DNA of 64,000 nt from Synchiropus splendidus (lineage: Eukaryota > Chordata > Actinopteri > Syngnathiformes > Callionymidae). Positions within the stretch are counted from its first letter, which is position 1. Each line of letters opens with the position of its first letter. Where the stretch lies: assembly GCF_027744825.2 (NCBI RefSeq), contig NC_071347.1, positions 21,028,001 to 21,092,000 of the forward strand, written 5' to 3'. The notes beneath the pieces were generated by a model, which was not told the origin of the DNA, ran no database searches, and was given only the letters and a program-made list of their open reading frames with translations. Made by a program: the position numbers and the translations under genes. This document shows positions 25,310 to 37,519 of this stretch, piece by piece.

Positions 25310-27320
25310 TTGGAACTAATTCTGTCTGGGCATTCTTTTTAATTCGCCACAGCGCTCTCTAAGCCCCCTCCACCCCCTTTAAGAATATAAACCCCTTATC
25401 TTCTTCTCTCCCCCCCCCCCCTCCGTCTTTTGCACGGCAGCAGACTTGTGCCGGAGAGTGATTTCTCAACAGTCCATAAAACATTCCTCTGACGTTTTGG
25501 GCGTCCTGGTGGATAAAGGGAGCGCACTTTCGGCTAGACGCATGACCACAATAAATGAAGAGATAATTTATGCCTGAAGGGGCATCAACGCGATTATCGT
25601 GGTTTAAACAGCCGACGTCCGGGGAGTGTGCGAAACAGCCACATATTAAGTGTCATCAAGTGATGGTCATCTGTCTGCTGAACCAGGCTGACCTGGATAC
25701 AGTCGAAAACACTGTTGGCCCAACTGGTGTTGGCAGTGGCGGGGGGGGGGGGACTGGTTGGGTTGCGTGGCTGACCGGTGATAATCCGCACTCGCAAATC
25801 CCCAGCATTTAGTCAAATTATTCCCGGCCTTAAGGCTCTCATTGTGGCCGCTGGCTGGTGCGCTGCTGTCTGAGCCCCCCACAGAGACAACAAAGACGCC
25901 ATTCAGACCCGCTCGCTGCTACCGACGGGCAATTTCAGGTGTGAATCGGCTGCCTAGCTTATGGCTTATATTAAATGACCTATGAGGGTGACCTCAGAGG
26001 GTCGGAGGTGGGGCGGGGGTAACAATGAAGGCCGCTCTGTCGGCCTGTAAGGACTTTGTGTTCAGCTGAAATTAAAAATGTGAGTGATGGAGTCGCTACA
26101 GTTTTGTGTTTATTTAAAGGGCGCCACTAGCTTCTTTAGTTGTTGATGCTCCCATGTCATCATATTTGCTTCTTTTATAGGAAGGAAAAAGCTCATTTTT
26201 TAAATACAATTAGTTGAAGGTTATAGCTTCCACACCCTCCCTACCAGAGTTGAAGGCCTGTGTTGACCAGGTTTTATTTTCAGCACATGCACAACTAAGT
26301 GTCAGTAGACACTTAAATATGAGGGAAGGGTGGGGCACCACATCGACACGCGGTGTCTTAAGTCATGAAGACTCTGTGTTGGTCTGTCATGGTGAAGTCA
26401 GAGCTGAGCCAAAAGCCAACAAGATACAAGCAGCTGGTCCAGGTGAGAAACCTGTTCAGATTCCTCCTGGACATGTAAAAGGTTCAATTGGAAGGGCGTC
26501 CCAGGAATCAAATGTGACGTCATACTGCAAAGCTGAAGCTGCGGCAGCATGGCAGAGGCATGGTGAAGGGGCAAGGTGTGGTCACATGACATTTCAAGCA
26601 AACGGTCTGCTCATGTTCTTAGATACATTACAGGTCCAACAACCATTCCTCCATAGCACAAGAATGCTATCTGGCTAAAAGAACTGTACGTTCGCTAGCA
26701 ACAACAGTGACAAGGATAAAAGCTGGCTCATAAAACAGATGTCGATGTGGTAAGGCCTCTCTCTCCTGCCAGTCATCTAATCTTCATAACTGCAGCACAC
26801 CTGCCGAGGGTTCACAAAACTGCCAAAAACTTGAATGAGGATGTGTGAAAAAGGTAAAGAGTGATACGCCGTGCCTTTCCTCCGCCGTGTTTTTGCCAGA
26901 CCCCCCCCTCCCCTCCTCAGTAATGTGCTTTTAATCATATCTCCTCGGCTGACTTGCTTGCGTGGGCGAGCGCCGCGTCCAGGCCCTTTGATGGGAATCT
27001 GCGATGCGCCCTTCGCTCTTTTGAAGTGGACGGCTGGGGGGCTACGGAGGAGGAGGGGGCGGGGGTCAGCTCAGGGGGCCCGGCAGCTTTGATGTGCCAG
27101 GGTCTGGAGGGTCTGCAGGGGCCGACGGCACGCTGCCCTGCACAGATCTGTCAGTAGCACAGCTGCACGGCCCGCTGTGGAGCCGCCTGAGCTGACCCTG
27201 GCTTGCTGGACGACTCACTCACCGACGGGATCTCAGGCTGATACCTGCCGTTTGTTTGAGCTCAGAGGGAACCACGCCACCACACATTAGACCGAAGGCA
27301 TCGCCACTAACCAAAGTTCC
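25310..27320. other. intronic block with homopolymer C/G runs
   Basis: It contains C12 at 25410-25421 and G12 at 25741-25752, a G-rich stretch at 27035-27082, and a 154-codon plus-strand ORF (26214-26678) with no recognisable family. 25430-25600 is unique-looking. Confidence 0.5.
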
Positions 27321-27329
27321 TTATAGAGT

Positions 27330-27930
27330 TTGGTTATTTAACTAATGAAGCCCAGTCCAGATGAAAAATGGAAAATAAAAGATAAAAAATAATATTTGGT
27401 TGAAGAAAATGATGTTGGAAAAAATGCTTTAAGTTCTGTGACATCATTGACCCATCATTGAGACAGTTATTACAGCGTGACGTCATAGAATTATTAGACA
27501 ACATATTGATCATTTTGACATTGACAACAAGGTCGTTTTTTGAATTGAAATAATGAGATTAACAATTAATTGACTTGTTGTGGCAGCGTGGGGAAACATA
27601 ATTGCGAGATTAACAAAATAATAGTGAACAAAGTTGATCTTAAAATCTTAAGATGTGACATTATTGAGAGGAAAAGTAGTATTTCAAAAAATACAGATTG
27701 TTGAAATAATGATCAGATGGTTTGAACTCATAATCATTTTAAAGTTGCTATTATTATTTTTAAATAATAACAACTGAGCTTTCTGAAGTGCCATAATTAT
27801 GATATGATCAAGGAACCCCAAGATTAGAGAAGCACACAAGTCATGATAAAAAGAATGCACAATAGTCCTATGTAGTCATTTAATATTACACTGAACATTA
27901 TTTTTAAAAACGGAGAAATCAGGGCAAAAA
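27330..27930. repeat. A/T-rich decayed simple sequence
   Basis: Dominated by variations on ataatgagattaaca (for example near 27550 and 27605), typical of eroded tandem simple sequence. No coding potential. Confidence 0.5.
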
Positions 27931-27934
27931 GACC

Positions 27935-30145
27935 ACAAAGTGAGTGAAGTCAAATTTAAACAAAAAACAACATGGCCGTCTTACTAGTCTCAATCCATGC
28001 TTTACAACATGCTGTTTAAACTCAAGCAGCAGTTCAACATTCAAGCATGAGTCATTGAATCTCTTGGGCCTGCTCTCTCTTTGTGCTCGCTGTGATACAC
28101 TGAGAGTAGTGGCTTCTGAAATGGAACCTGTGCTCTGTGCAGCTGCATGAAGCGCTTCGAAGGAGACCATGTGTTGCAGCCGCACAAAGCAGAGCTCAAC
28201 CTTGGCTCAACTTTCCACCTGGAGGTGAGATGACGCTGCTCCAAGTCGGAGGAGATCACCGCTGAGCTCACTGCACAGCTTCTCCGCTCTAATGGATTCA
28301 ATGGTCCGCTATTATTGTTGGATCACACTCCTGCACTTTTCTGATGGATTTGTTTCAGTTGCTGTTGAAACTGCTCCATGTTCTTGCCTTAATTTGAAGT
28401 AAGTAGTTGTTGAACAGTCCTCTGGAGGATCGGGTTGGAGTGATGCGAGCCACCGGGGGGCGTGGAGTCTCACATACTGTGCCATGAGAGTTCAATGTTG
28501 CCAGCATAACTCGGGCTCTGACCGACAGATTCCCACAGCCAGACTGGAAATACAAGCTGTCAGCACGTTTATTTTGATACTGACCATCTCAAGCATCACA
28601 GACTGCCAACAGCGCCACCATGATTTTTGATTTACCTTGCCTTTTCGGGCTTTCACACCAGGGGACCAAGTCCATTTCACACCCTGCGGTACCGCTTCTT
28701 GCCTCTGCCTTCAGAGCTGTAGCGTTTTTTTCAGTACTCACACTGGCCACCGGGGGCAGTGTCTGCAGAGCTGGTATTTTGTAGCGACTTCCTCTGTAAC
28801 AAGGCAGACTCTCTTGGTTGTTCAGTGTAAGAAGCCCTCGCCAAACGCAGTCGATGCGGCAGAAACCCTGAGTGTGACGCTGCCATTTGTCCGGCAGTCC
28901 CAAGTCCCAAGTACTGTTGAGACAGCTCATTGAGTTTGCTGGTCTTGTCGGTTCCTGTATCCTGAACTGAGCTGCGCCAGGCCAAACTGTCGCTCCTTCT
29001 CTGCTGACTCATGTCGGGGGGCCTAAATCCAGTTCACTCACAAATGGGCCAAATGGACCCGAGAGTGAGAACACAGTGTGAATGTAGTGGACTTTCAAAC
29101 CACAACCTTGTCCTTCATTGTCATTTTATTCTCCGCCGCTAGCCAGTCGCTAACCAAATGGAAATGTTTCCTAGTTGTCTAAGTATGGCTCAGTAGTTAT
29201 TCTGTGAAGTAACCCATGAGTCACGAGTCACTTTTGGCTCATACAGCTATTGCAACATGCAGTTGGTTTCATTCATGTCCCACACGAGATTATGTTTTCG
29301 AGCAGACCCATGAATGGCGAGGCAGAATGACCCCAGGTCACTGCAGATGACTCCCTCCGGGGGTCATGTGTTCTTGTGATGCAGCCAACTCGGATGACTC
29401 CGTTGGATTCTGAGTCATAAAATTTCAAAACTCTCAAAAACAAAAGAAAGCAACTCAGTTTCACGTTGCTTAATAAGTGAATTTAGCTTGAGCTGAGCAG
29501 TCATGAGGTACTCCGGTTGCTTCCCACGTTTGACTTAAAGCATGACGAAATGAGAGGGAGGAAGTGTGTAGGTCAGGGTGGACTCTAGAGTCACAGCTAG
29601 AAGAGGCATGGAGGAAGATACTGCATTGAGGTTGTCATTGGCAGTGACTGGAAAGGACTGAAAAAAAATTGTAATTTGGACGTGAAGTTGCACCAGTAAA
29701 ACCGCCTGAATAGATCACTTGGTAAGAGGAGATGTTTGGCAGCACGCTTGCCCACAGTCTGGGGTCGTGGGGTTCACTCTTGTTGCCACGCTTGAGGTTA
29801 GAGACACGATGTTCATCTTCACTCCCGCCGAGTCCTTCAGGTGCCCCCAGCGCGACCTGTAGGCTCCAAGCCGCAGTGGTCAACACATCTGGGCCCGGTT
29901 AAGTCAACGTTGTACTTTAGACCTATTATCGTCGAGGAGACAACGCGGCCTGCCTGCTAGCTTGACCGCTCACCCCTATCTGACTCGCACATGCGGTCAG
30001 TCGCCATGGAAACGCACTGAAAAGACGGCTTCCTGAGACTTTGTTGTGTTTGGGGCTTGGCGGTGCATTGTAACCTAGATATTATTTTTAGTCGGTCAGC
30101 AAAGTCCCTGTGTGTGTTGGTTTAAGGATGTGAGCTGACTGAGCT
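27935..30145. other. intronic block, no gene
   Basis: Mixed composition with overlapping short ORFs on both strands and no recognisable domain, repeat or RNA gene. Confidence 0.5.
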
Positions 30146-30149
30146 GATG

Positions 30150-30166
30150 CACACACACACACACAC
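30150..30166. repeat. (CA)n microsatellite
   Basis: Seventeen bases of alternating c and a. Confidence 0.9.
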
Positions 30167-30219
30167 GATTCTCTGTGTCACACTCACAGTTGGAGCGCAA
30201 CAAGTGATGAATGAAAATG

Positions 30220-31085
30220 AAAACCAGCGGGCCGTTTTTTTTTTTTTTTCTGTTTTTAAACCATAACAATTTGTGATTTACCATTTTTTAAGTTGAGAAC
30301 ATGTGTTTTTAAGCTTTTATACTTAAAATATAATCGGAAATATCTAGTTAATTCATTGAAACAGAATGAAGTGACACAATGTACTGTAGAAATTCAAACT
30401 TCTCAAACTGAATAGAAAGCTACTGGTGTCCTGTTCCATTTTACCAATGTAAAATCTGTGCATTTATGAGGCCTTTTTTAGTTTTCATTGCCGTTTTTTT
30501 TCTCTTAAATTTGCGAATTATTTAATAAATCAGTTGGTAAACAGTTTTAGGCCCTCATTAGATTGATAAATATGTGAGTCATATGCAAAAAAAGAAAATA
30601 GATTTCATTTCTCAAAATGAAAAATTCAAAACTGTGCACTCATTTTTAAAAATATATATTTTATTTATTATTATATATTATTTATTTATTTTTAGCATAC
30701 AAAATGACATGGAGATTTATTAAAAAACAAAATTTAGAGATTTATTAAAAACAACATTTTTAATATGCCAGAGAATATATTTTATTTAATGTGGTTTATT
30801 ATGCAAAACATACTGTTAAAGATTTAAAAAATATATTTTAATGTAATTGTAAAGTAATCTAAATCAGGTTTTATTTAAACAATGAAATACCCCAAAGCAA
30901 AAATAGAGTTGTGGGAAATTAGGACGTTTAAGTGCTCAGAAATAAATGGTTAAATAGTTTCTCATTACTAATGTGGAAACCAGGATGGCATTTCAGCGAC
31001 AGACTAGTTACACAAAAGTAACTAATAAGTAAAGTAATCGTAAGTAAAAGTGAAATAAAATAGTTCTAAAACATTCCTGCAATCA
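30220..31085. repeat. A/T-rich stretch
   Basis: It begins with a T run (30235-30250) and continues with low-complexity A/T sequence, including ttatttattattatatatta near 30661. No gene. Confidence 0.7.
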
Positions 31086-31089
31086 TGGT

Positions 31090-34000
31090 GAAGGTTACAG
31101 TCGGAGGGCCACATGGGGCCAGGCGCCGGACAATGCTGGGGTCAGAGGTGTGAGGTCATCACCAGCAGTGATGGAAAGTGAAACATGTCCCCCGCCCTCC
31201 TCCCCCTCCTGCTTCACGTCTCTGTGGCAGCAGCAATAAAGGTCTGACAGGCCGAGCGTGAAGGCCACGGTTATTAGACCAGAGCCACAGCTGGGCCGGG
31301 CCGGGCCGCTCCTCTCCGCCAGAACTGGTGAGTGTGTGTTGGACTTGTCGGGGGGAGGGGAGGGAAGAATCCAGTCAGCTGGTCTGTGGCGGACTGGAGA
31401 TGATTACCAAAGTGTGGATATTACGCTGCGTGTGTGTGTGTTCATCTCACACACCCCGGAGGCCTTCACACCTGCTGCTTCTTCAAATTTAGTTGAGCTT
31501 CAAGGATGTGAGCGCTCAGCTGTCGCACAATCCCTTTTTTATTAAAGCCCGGCCGAATCTTCTGACATGTATTTATCTTTATCATTTCAAAGTGGGGCCG
31601 AAGACGTTTGGTGGAGGCTCCAAAAGTGGGCGGGTCTAACTTTAACAAGGTAGCCATTGTGCTCCTCTTGATGCGGCCGTGTGGGCTGTGAAGACCAGGG
31701 TCGCCTCTTTAGTCTGACATGAAAAGAGTGAAAACAATGCGTGCATTTTACTTTCCAATATAGTTCGGTAAGTTAAGGAAAAGACGCAGTGATGAACTGA
31801 GCTTGGACTTATGTTTAAATCAACGGAATCTCCCAGTTAATCGTCATTAAAAATAGTAGGTGAAGAAAAGAGTGATGTCAGAGTAGCAGCAGGAGGTAAA
31901 GAGAAGCTTTGTAGGACCGTAAACTTGAGGCCTGGAGGCCAAATCCTGCCTGTAGTCGTTTTATTATGCTCACAACAAATTAAAATTGAATATAATTACT
32001 AGTTATTTAACGTTTTTTTCTCACAAGCGGAGATTATAAATGCAATGAAAGCTGTTGTTGACTATAATCTATCGCCAGAGAGTCATGACGTCATTGCGCT
32101 TTTCATCGTGCGAGTTAGCACAATCCGCAGGGAGAGTGGAAATGGCTGAGGCTCCGGAACCATTGTAACCCAAACCATAGGATCATATTTTGCCGCATAT
32201 CTTTCGAGCGACGTGTGACTAAAATATCAAGCATTTACTTGTTGCTAAGACTCTTCTCTGTTGGGCCCCAGGTTTAATGTTTTGGCCTCTGCCGTGATAG
32301 AGTGTGGCAGCCCTGGTTCAGAGCCTCAGGAGCCTGAGGTGAAGGTTGTAATCCGGAGTGACTTGAAAGGACAAGATCACAGGGACGTGTGGAGAAGTTT
32401 GGTTACAAAGTTAGGGAGGTGAGGCGGTTTGTGGCGAGATGAGACGCAGTTGCGTCAAGAATACTGGGGAAGGAAAGGAACCGGTGAGGTTCACAGATGT
32501 GAGCTAAAAGCCTCCGGCGGAGGACTTGCTGTGGCAACCCCTGGTGCGAAATGACCAAAGAATCCAAGCGCACATTCATGCATCAGATGAAGATGCGAAA
32601 CTGAAAGTCAGAGTTGTTTGCCGCAACTGAGTGATGCGGCGAAAAGAAAGGCCCCGGGTTGCGGGGGGGGGGGGCTCTTCAGCTGCATCACTACCCTCCC
32701 AGAGAGGTCAAACGCAGGCCGTGTCGATAAAGCCTGAACCCCTGACACTCGCTCCAAAGACCGAGACGACGCATTGTGTAGCGACAGATAGCCGACACAA
32801 TGAGCTGCAGTCTGAGTCGACGCGGAGCTTCTTTTACTAGCCGCGGCGGGCCACGGCGTGTCGGGATTCTCCTTTATGGTAGGCTAGTGACCCTGTAATC
32901 ACCCAGGGGTGTCGCCCCCCCCCCACCTCCCTTTATAACGTTTTGGTCCAAATTTCATATCAATGCAAATGAGCTGGGAGAGGAGTTCATCCTGGAACAG
33001 TTTGGGAGACGTTTGTTTTTTTTTCTCAGGAGGGATGAGTTTGGTTAACGGTGGAGGGGAGAGCAGGCTGGTTAAACGACAACCATGAACATCGCTAAGT
33101 TACACACGGTGTTGGCAGCCATCGATGACTGGAGTGAAGACGAAACAGCTTCACACTATTTCCAACACAGAACACCACATTTATTTGTTGTTTTTAACTT
33201 TATAAGCTTAAAACATCCAGAGCTTCATTTGCTTGTCACAAAGACTGTGACATGGTGATGGTAACAACACTGTTGTTACCTTTGAAAATTGACTAGATCA
33301 TTTCATGCAGCTACTACACAACACTGTTAAGCCCAAAGATCACATGACCTTCTTACAGTAAGTTCACAATGAATGTGATTAAAGCCAATGTTTTTGTTGC
33401 ACTACGACATGGGAGCAGGGGCTGTGACACTGTTGGGGCGACTAAGTCACTGCTTCAGTGTGTTTCAAGCAGCATGTTAACCAATCAGAGCCCAGATTTT
33501 ACACTGAATGGCTGCAAAGGGAATAAATTCATCAACTGTGCGAAGTCAAACGGAAGAGAAGGTGGATCTGATGGACCCAGTGATGTTGTTGCTTTTAAAA
33601 GACAAGATACAAGGATACAATTCTCCAGCTCCAATCTGCCATGTTGACGGTGGACTGACTTTAGACCCGCCCCAGAGAGGCGGAGGGAAGTCACTTTGGT
33701 GGCTGGAAACCAATGACGACTTGGGTGTGAGTAACGTGACAAGTGTCGCAAAGTCACATTTGGTGTGGACGTATCGTGAGCTTTCGTCACTACTTTACTG
33801 TCTGCGTCACTTGGTATATATAGCGTGTTATGTGGCTTATGTTTTTTTTAGGGGTCGTATTTACCTACTAACATGTGCCTCAAGTGAAAGCCTTATATGC
33901 AAAAATTCCACTTGCTAATACTACCTCGATAAAGTTCCGTTTACTCAATGATTAATCGATTAAACGGTGGACTGAGGGCTTGTTGGACTCTGGCGTTGAG

Positions 34001-34165
34001 ATCCAAGGTTGCATCGCACCGTGGGAACTTTCCACATCCTTTGCAGTGTCGTGCGGGCGCCTGTCAGTCAGAGCATGGAAAGTATTTACAGTCACACGCT
34101 GGAGGAGTTTATAGATTCACGCCAGGCTTACAGTGACACGCACATGTTGATTTCCCCAACACATG
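31090..34165. other. intronic block, no gene
   Basis: It has G12 at 32663-32674 and a near-perfect short inverted repeat at 33260-33280 (ggtaacaaca c tgttgttacc). The 136-codon ORF at 33508-33918 has no recognisable family. Confidence 0.5.
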
Positions 34166-34169
34166 TACG

Positions 34170-34400
34170 GAGAGAGCCAGCCAACCCCGGCACCCTGGTC
34201 TCTGCTGGACAGCTTTTCCACAGTGACGTCGCCAGAGTAGTTTTGACCAAAGTCCCGGCACTCTGGTTTCCTCCCACAGTCCAAAAAAAGGCAGTTAGTT
34301 GATGATTCTAAAGTGGCTGTAGGTTTGTATTTGTGAGGGAATGGAGACCTGTGCAGGCCTCTCACCCCGGGTGGCTGGGATGGCTTGCTGACCCTGCAAC
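34170..34400 (+). mobile_element. decayed retroelement tail
   Basis: It contains gtttcctcccacagtccaaa, then cagttagttgatgattctaa, gtggctgtaggtttg, gagacctgtgcaggcctctc and ggtggctgggatggct. The succession matches the common teleost tail (…acagtccaaaaaca … gtgactctaaattg … gacctgtccaggg … cagctgggatagg…). It is the best copy of this type in the window. Confidence 0.65.
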
Positions 34401-34409
34401 CTTAACGCA

Positions 34410-35090
34410 CTACATCTAAAGGGCAATGACTTTTTTTTGTCATTATTGCTCAACGGAGGCTACAGTCAAAAATCTGTTCAGAAATGTATGGCAACTTGAG
34501 TCTCGGTGACTCACTCGTATTTGAGTGAATCGTTGTCTCAATTCACGAGTCACAGTAAAACGAGTTGGGTCTCTGTGATTCAGTGATTCACTCCCTCCAT
34601 CCCTGCCATTCATTGTCCTCAGTCTTGTCGGACTTGTCGGATTGGCGTCAACGCAAACTGCATGTGAGGTCAGACCAGTGACTCAAGGGTTAATTCGACA
34701 ACCTACGAGAAAACTCAAATTTTACAGACAGTTTCAGTAAACGCATGAACACACGCTTCAGTTGCTGTTTGATGTGCCTCAGTGTGTGTGTTGCTCGGCG
34801 TGTGTGCGGTTTCGGTTTCAACACCTGTGTAGATTCAGTGACAGGATGTTTTGAGTTGCGGCATCAAAAAACACATCTGCCACATGAAACCCTCTTTTGT
34901 TCTGTCCCTTAAATCTGTCAGCGTCTCCGAGTCGCTCGGCTCTTATTAGGAAACGCGACTTGTGAAAATGCGAATTTCACTGTGGTATCATCGCAGAAAT
35001 CTTTGAGGCCGACGTGCTTCTCAGAATTTTAGCGCTTGACTTTTTCGTCTCATGAGGACGTGTCCACGATGAGGTACTACAGTTTGTAAT
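34410..35090. other. intronic block with gagtca-type repeats
   Basis: 34495-34600 is dense in gactca/gagtga words (for example gactcactcgtatttgagtg). It resembles the larger region at 56520-57330. Otherwise nothing is recognised. Confidence 0.45.
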
Positions 35091-35096
35091 CTTGTG

Positions 35097-35362
35097 TAGC
35101 TATACTTGTGGGGACCAATTCTTGTAAACACACTTCCTTGCGAGGACATTTTGCTTTTGTGGGAACACTTTGTCGGACGCCACTTGTTTAAGGCTCAATT
35201 TCAGTATTAAAGCTTCTAAATAAATAGTTTGGTTGAAGTTTGGTTCAGAGCCCTGTTTCAGGATGGCCATTTGTTTTGGATGGTTAGGTTCGGGGAAGAG
35301 GCTGGGGAAAGGTTTTAGCAATGAGTTACCCAAAGAGGTAGGAATACAAATGTGTGTGTGTC
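35097..35362 (+). repeat. dispersed repeat, family 2, copy 1
   Basis: It begins with tatacttgtggggaccaatt and continues with tttaaggctcaattt, tttggttcagagcc, and a ggggaaaggttt to gtgtgtgtg end. The reverse complement of 50105-50312 shows the same ordered phrases, and that of 49668-49745 shows the last ones. A repeat of this type (ggggacca ... acacacacac) is common in fish. No coding capacity is seen. Confidence 0.7.
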
Positions 35363-35379
35363 CAATTTTGAGTTTCTAT

Positions 35380-36900
35380 TGTTATTAAACTTAATAAAAT
35401 AAGAATGTAAGAGGCAAAATAAATCCTCTGGATTAAAAAATATTATTATTATTATAACACAGTTTAAAGGGAACACGTGAAGGCAAACGTGCGCCACAAG
35501 ATCGGGACAGGAGGAAGAAATAATTTAAATAATCTTGCCAAAAAAAGTACTCGTTTGATAAACTAAAATCAGAGAAAAATTGTATAACATTTTATACCAG
35601 AAGAATTTGAATAGCCATCCATGAATATGGATATATCATAAAGGTCAGTAGTCTTAAAACCATGCAGAGCATATTAAAACAAATAATAATTGAATAATAT
35701 TGAACAACAATTGCATTAAACAAATGCTGCATTCACTGACCTGAGGCCTTACTGGCTTGTTGTAAACGCTGTTGCGATAACTAATCCCTCCCCCGACGTT
35801 GACGTCGAGAAAGCGGAGTCTGGAGAAGCGGCCGACCAGATGAGCTGTTTCCAATATCTGCTCGGCGACTGGCGCTGACTTCAGTTTGGTTCTAAACATC
35901 TTGATTTCTGGCTAATATTGACTCAAGTGCATTTTCTGTTGACACAACCGACATCACACTCCAGCCCTTGTCTGTGTTTGTAAAGTCGGGAGAGGAAAAC
36001 CAACACAGAGTCCAGAAGCTGCCAATCTTGTCCCCTCCTCTGGCTTCAGCGTCGCTAGGCAGCGCCGCTCGTTCCCGGGGCCCTCTTTCTCTTCCACCAT
36101 TTGTCCGTGTGAAAGGGGTCAGCGCCTCTGCACGGCGGAACCAGAGGGCCAGAAGTCTCGGGGCAAGACGCCGTGGCAGCCCTCTGCTAATTGCTCTCAG
36201 CGAATCCTCATCCATTGTGCCGACAGGGTTTTTCATTTGAATGTGAATGGAGGAATCTCGCGGCTGCTCCGAGTGTAAGGTACACAAGCCACCGTCAGTG
36301 GGATCGCAGAGCCGCGACACAATGACTTTTCTGCTCACGGAAGTGCTGTTGGCTTTTTGACTTTGCATACGTTAAGACGTGTTTGTGGAGGTGGGTGCGC
36401 CGCTGAATAATAATGACCCCCAAAATGTATATTCTCTTAAAACTGGAAGTGATAAGAATCAGTGTTTCCCCTCGCACCAGATGCTTATTTTCATGACAAA
36501 ACCACTTCAGGATCATGCAAAACTGCCGTGAAGTTGAAAAACAAGTGCGGCAAAGATCAACGCACATGTCCTGTCTGACCCACCGACTCATTTCGTGTGG
36601 TCCACAAGAGCTTAATTATTTTAAAGCTAGCATGTGGACACCATTACCTCCAAACACTTGTGTTTTTCATGTGACATTATTATGAATCAATTGCTGTGTG
36701 TTATAGTTATCCTCCGATTCTTGCAAGGCCCACAAATCAAACTCCTGTCTCGAAGCACAACACAGAAGATGGCGATGTTTTTGTAACGCAAAAATCCTCA
36801 AAGAAATATACAGGAGGTGTAGATGTTGCGATCACAACCATTTACGAAACTCCAACAAATCCCTGTGAGTGGAATTTTGTTCACGTCGTAATAGCTTAAG
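35380..36900. other. intronic block, no gene
   Basis: 35380-35720 is A/T-rich. 36040-36245 is GC-rich then AT-rich and unique-looking, and on the minus strand lies within a 158-codon ORF (35892-36368) of no recognisable family. I favour a possible conserved noncoding element over a gene. Confidence 0.45.
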
Positions 36901-36904
36901 GATT

Positions 36905-37515
36905 GACCCAGGTGCAGATGATTGCAGGCTGACAGAAGGCACGGACACCAGATTGAATTAATACATTTAATACAAAAATTCACAATAAATACAGACAACG
37001 AAGACATGAACTGAATGTGCCGGAGTCAAAACACGAACCGTACACAAAGGGAAAAATCTGTAACAAAGGAAAGGTGAATTAATTTCAACCTTGAAAAAAC
37101 TGGGAGAACACAAAGACACTCGGATACAAACTCACGAGGTCCAGATCAACTGAAAGCGCTACATGGAGGAGAAATACTTAAACTCAAAATCTACAACAAT
37201 CATTAAATGAAAAGGTAAATATAATAAGACTCTCACGCGGACCGATTATTCAATTTGGAAGAGAACTAAAGCGGCGCGAATAGGAGAAAGTGGAACTAAG
37301 AAAGCGGCTGAAGAGAAATTGAAGCGCGCAGAAAAATCTAGAAAGCTCAGGAGCAACAACAAGGAGAGTTGATGACGGGATGAGCTCCAGCTGCGCTGCC
37401 ATTAAGCTGGATGGAACACAGGAAAAGGAAACTACAGGGGGTTAACAAAATAAAAGCACATGGACCAGAAAGCATAGGAGAGCACAGAGTGCAGAACGTG
37501 ACAGTTAATAGGCGC
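36905..37515. repeat. probable decayed interspersed repeat
   Basis: A-rich sequence bounded by aggtgcagatgattgcaggc on the left and gtgcagaacgtgacagtt on the right, phrases I associate with a common fish interspersed element. No internal copy exists for comparison. Confidence 0.3.
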
Positions 37516-37519
37516 AATC

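Noticed and set aside
26214..26678. 154-codon plus-strand ORF
   Set aside because: The translation shows no family resemblance, and the DNA has the texture of eroded repeat.
33260..33280. 10-bp perfect inverted repeat with a 1-base centre (possible hairpin)
   Set aside because: Too short and without a loop for a microRNA precursor. Likely a chance palindrome.
35892..36368. 158-codon minus-strand ORF
   Set aside because: Lies over a GC-rich unique block open in several frames. No domain or conserved motif was recognised.
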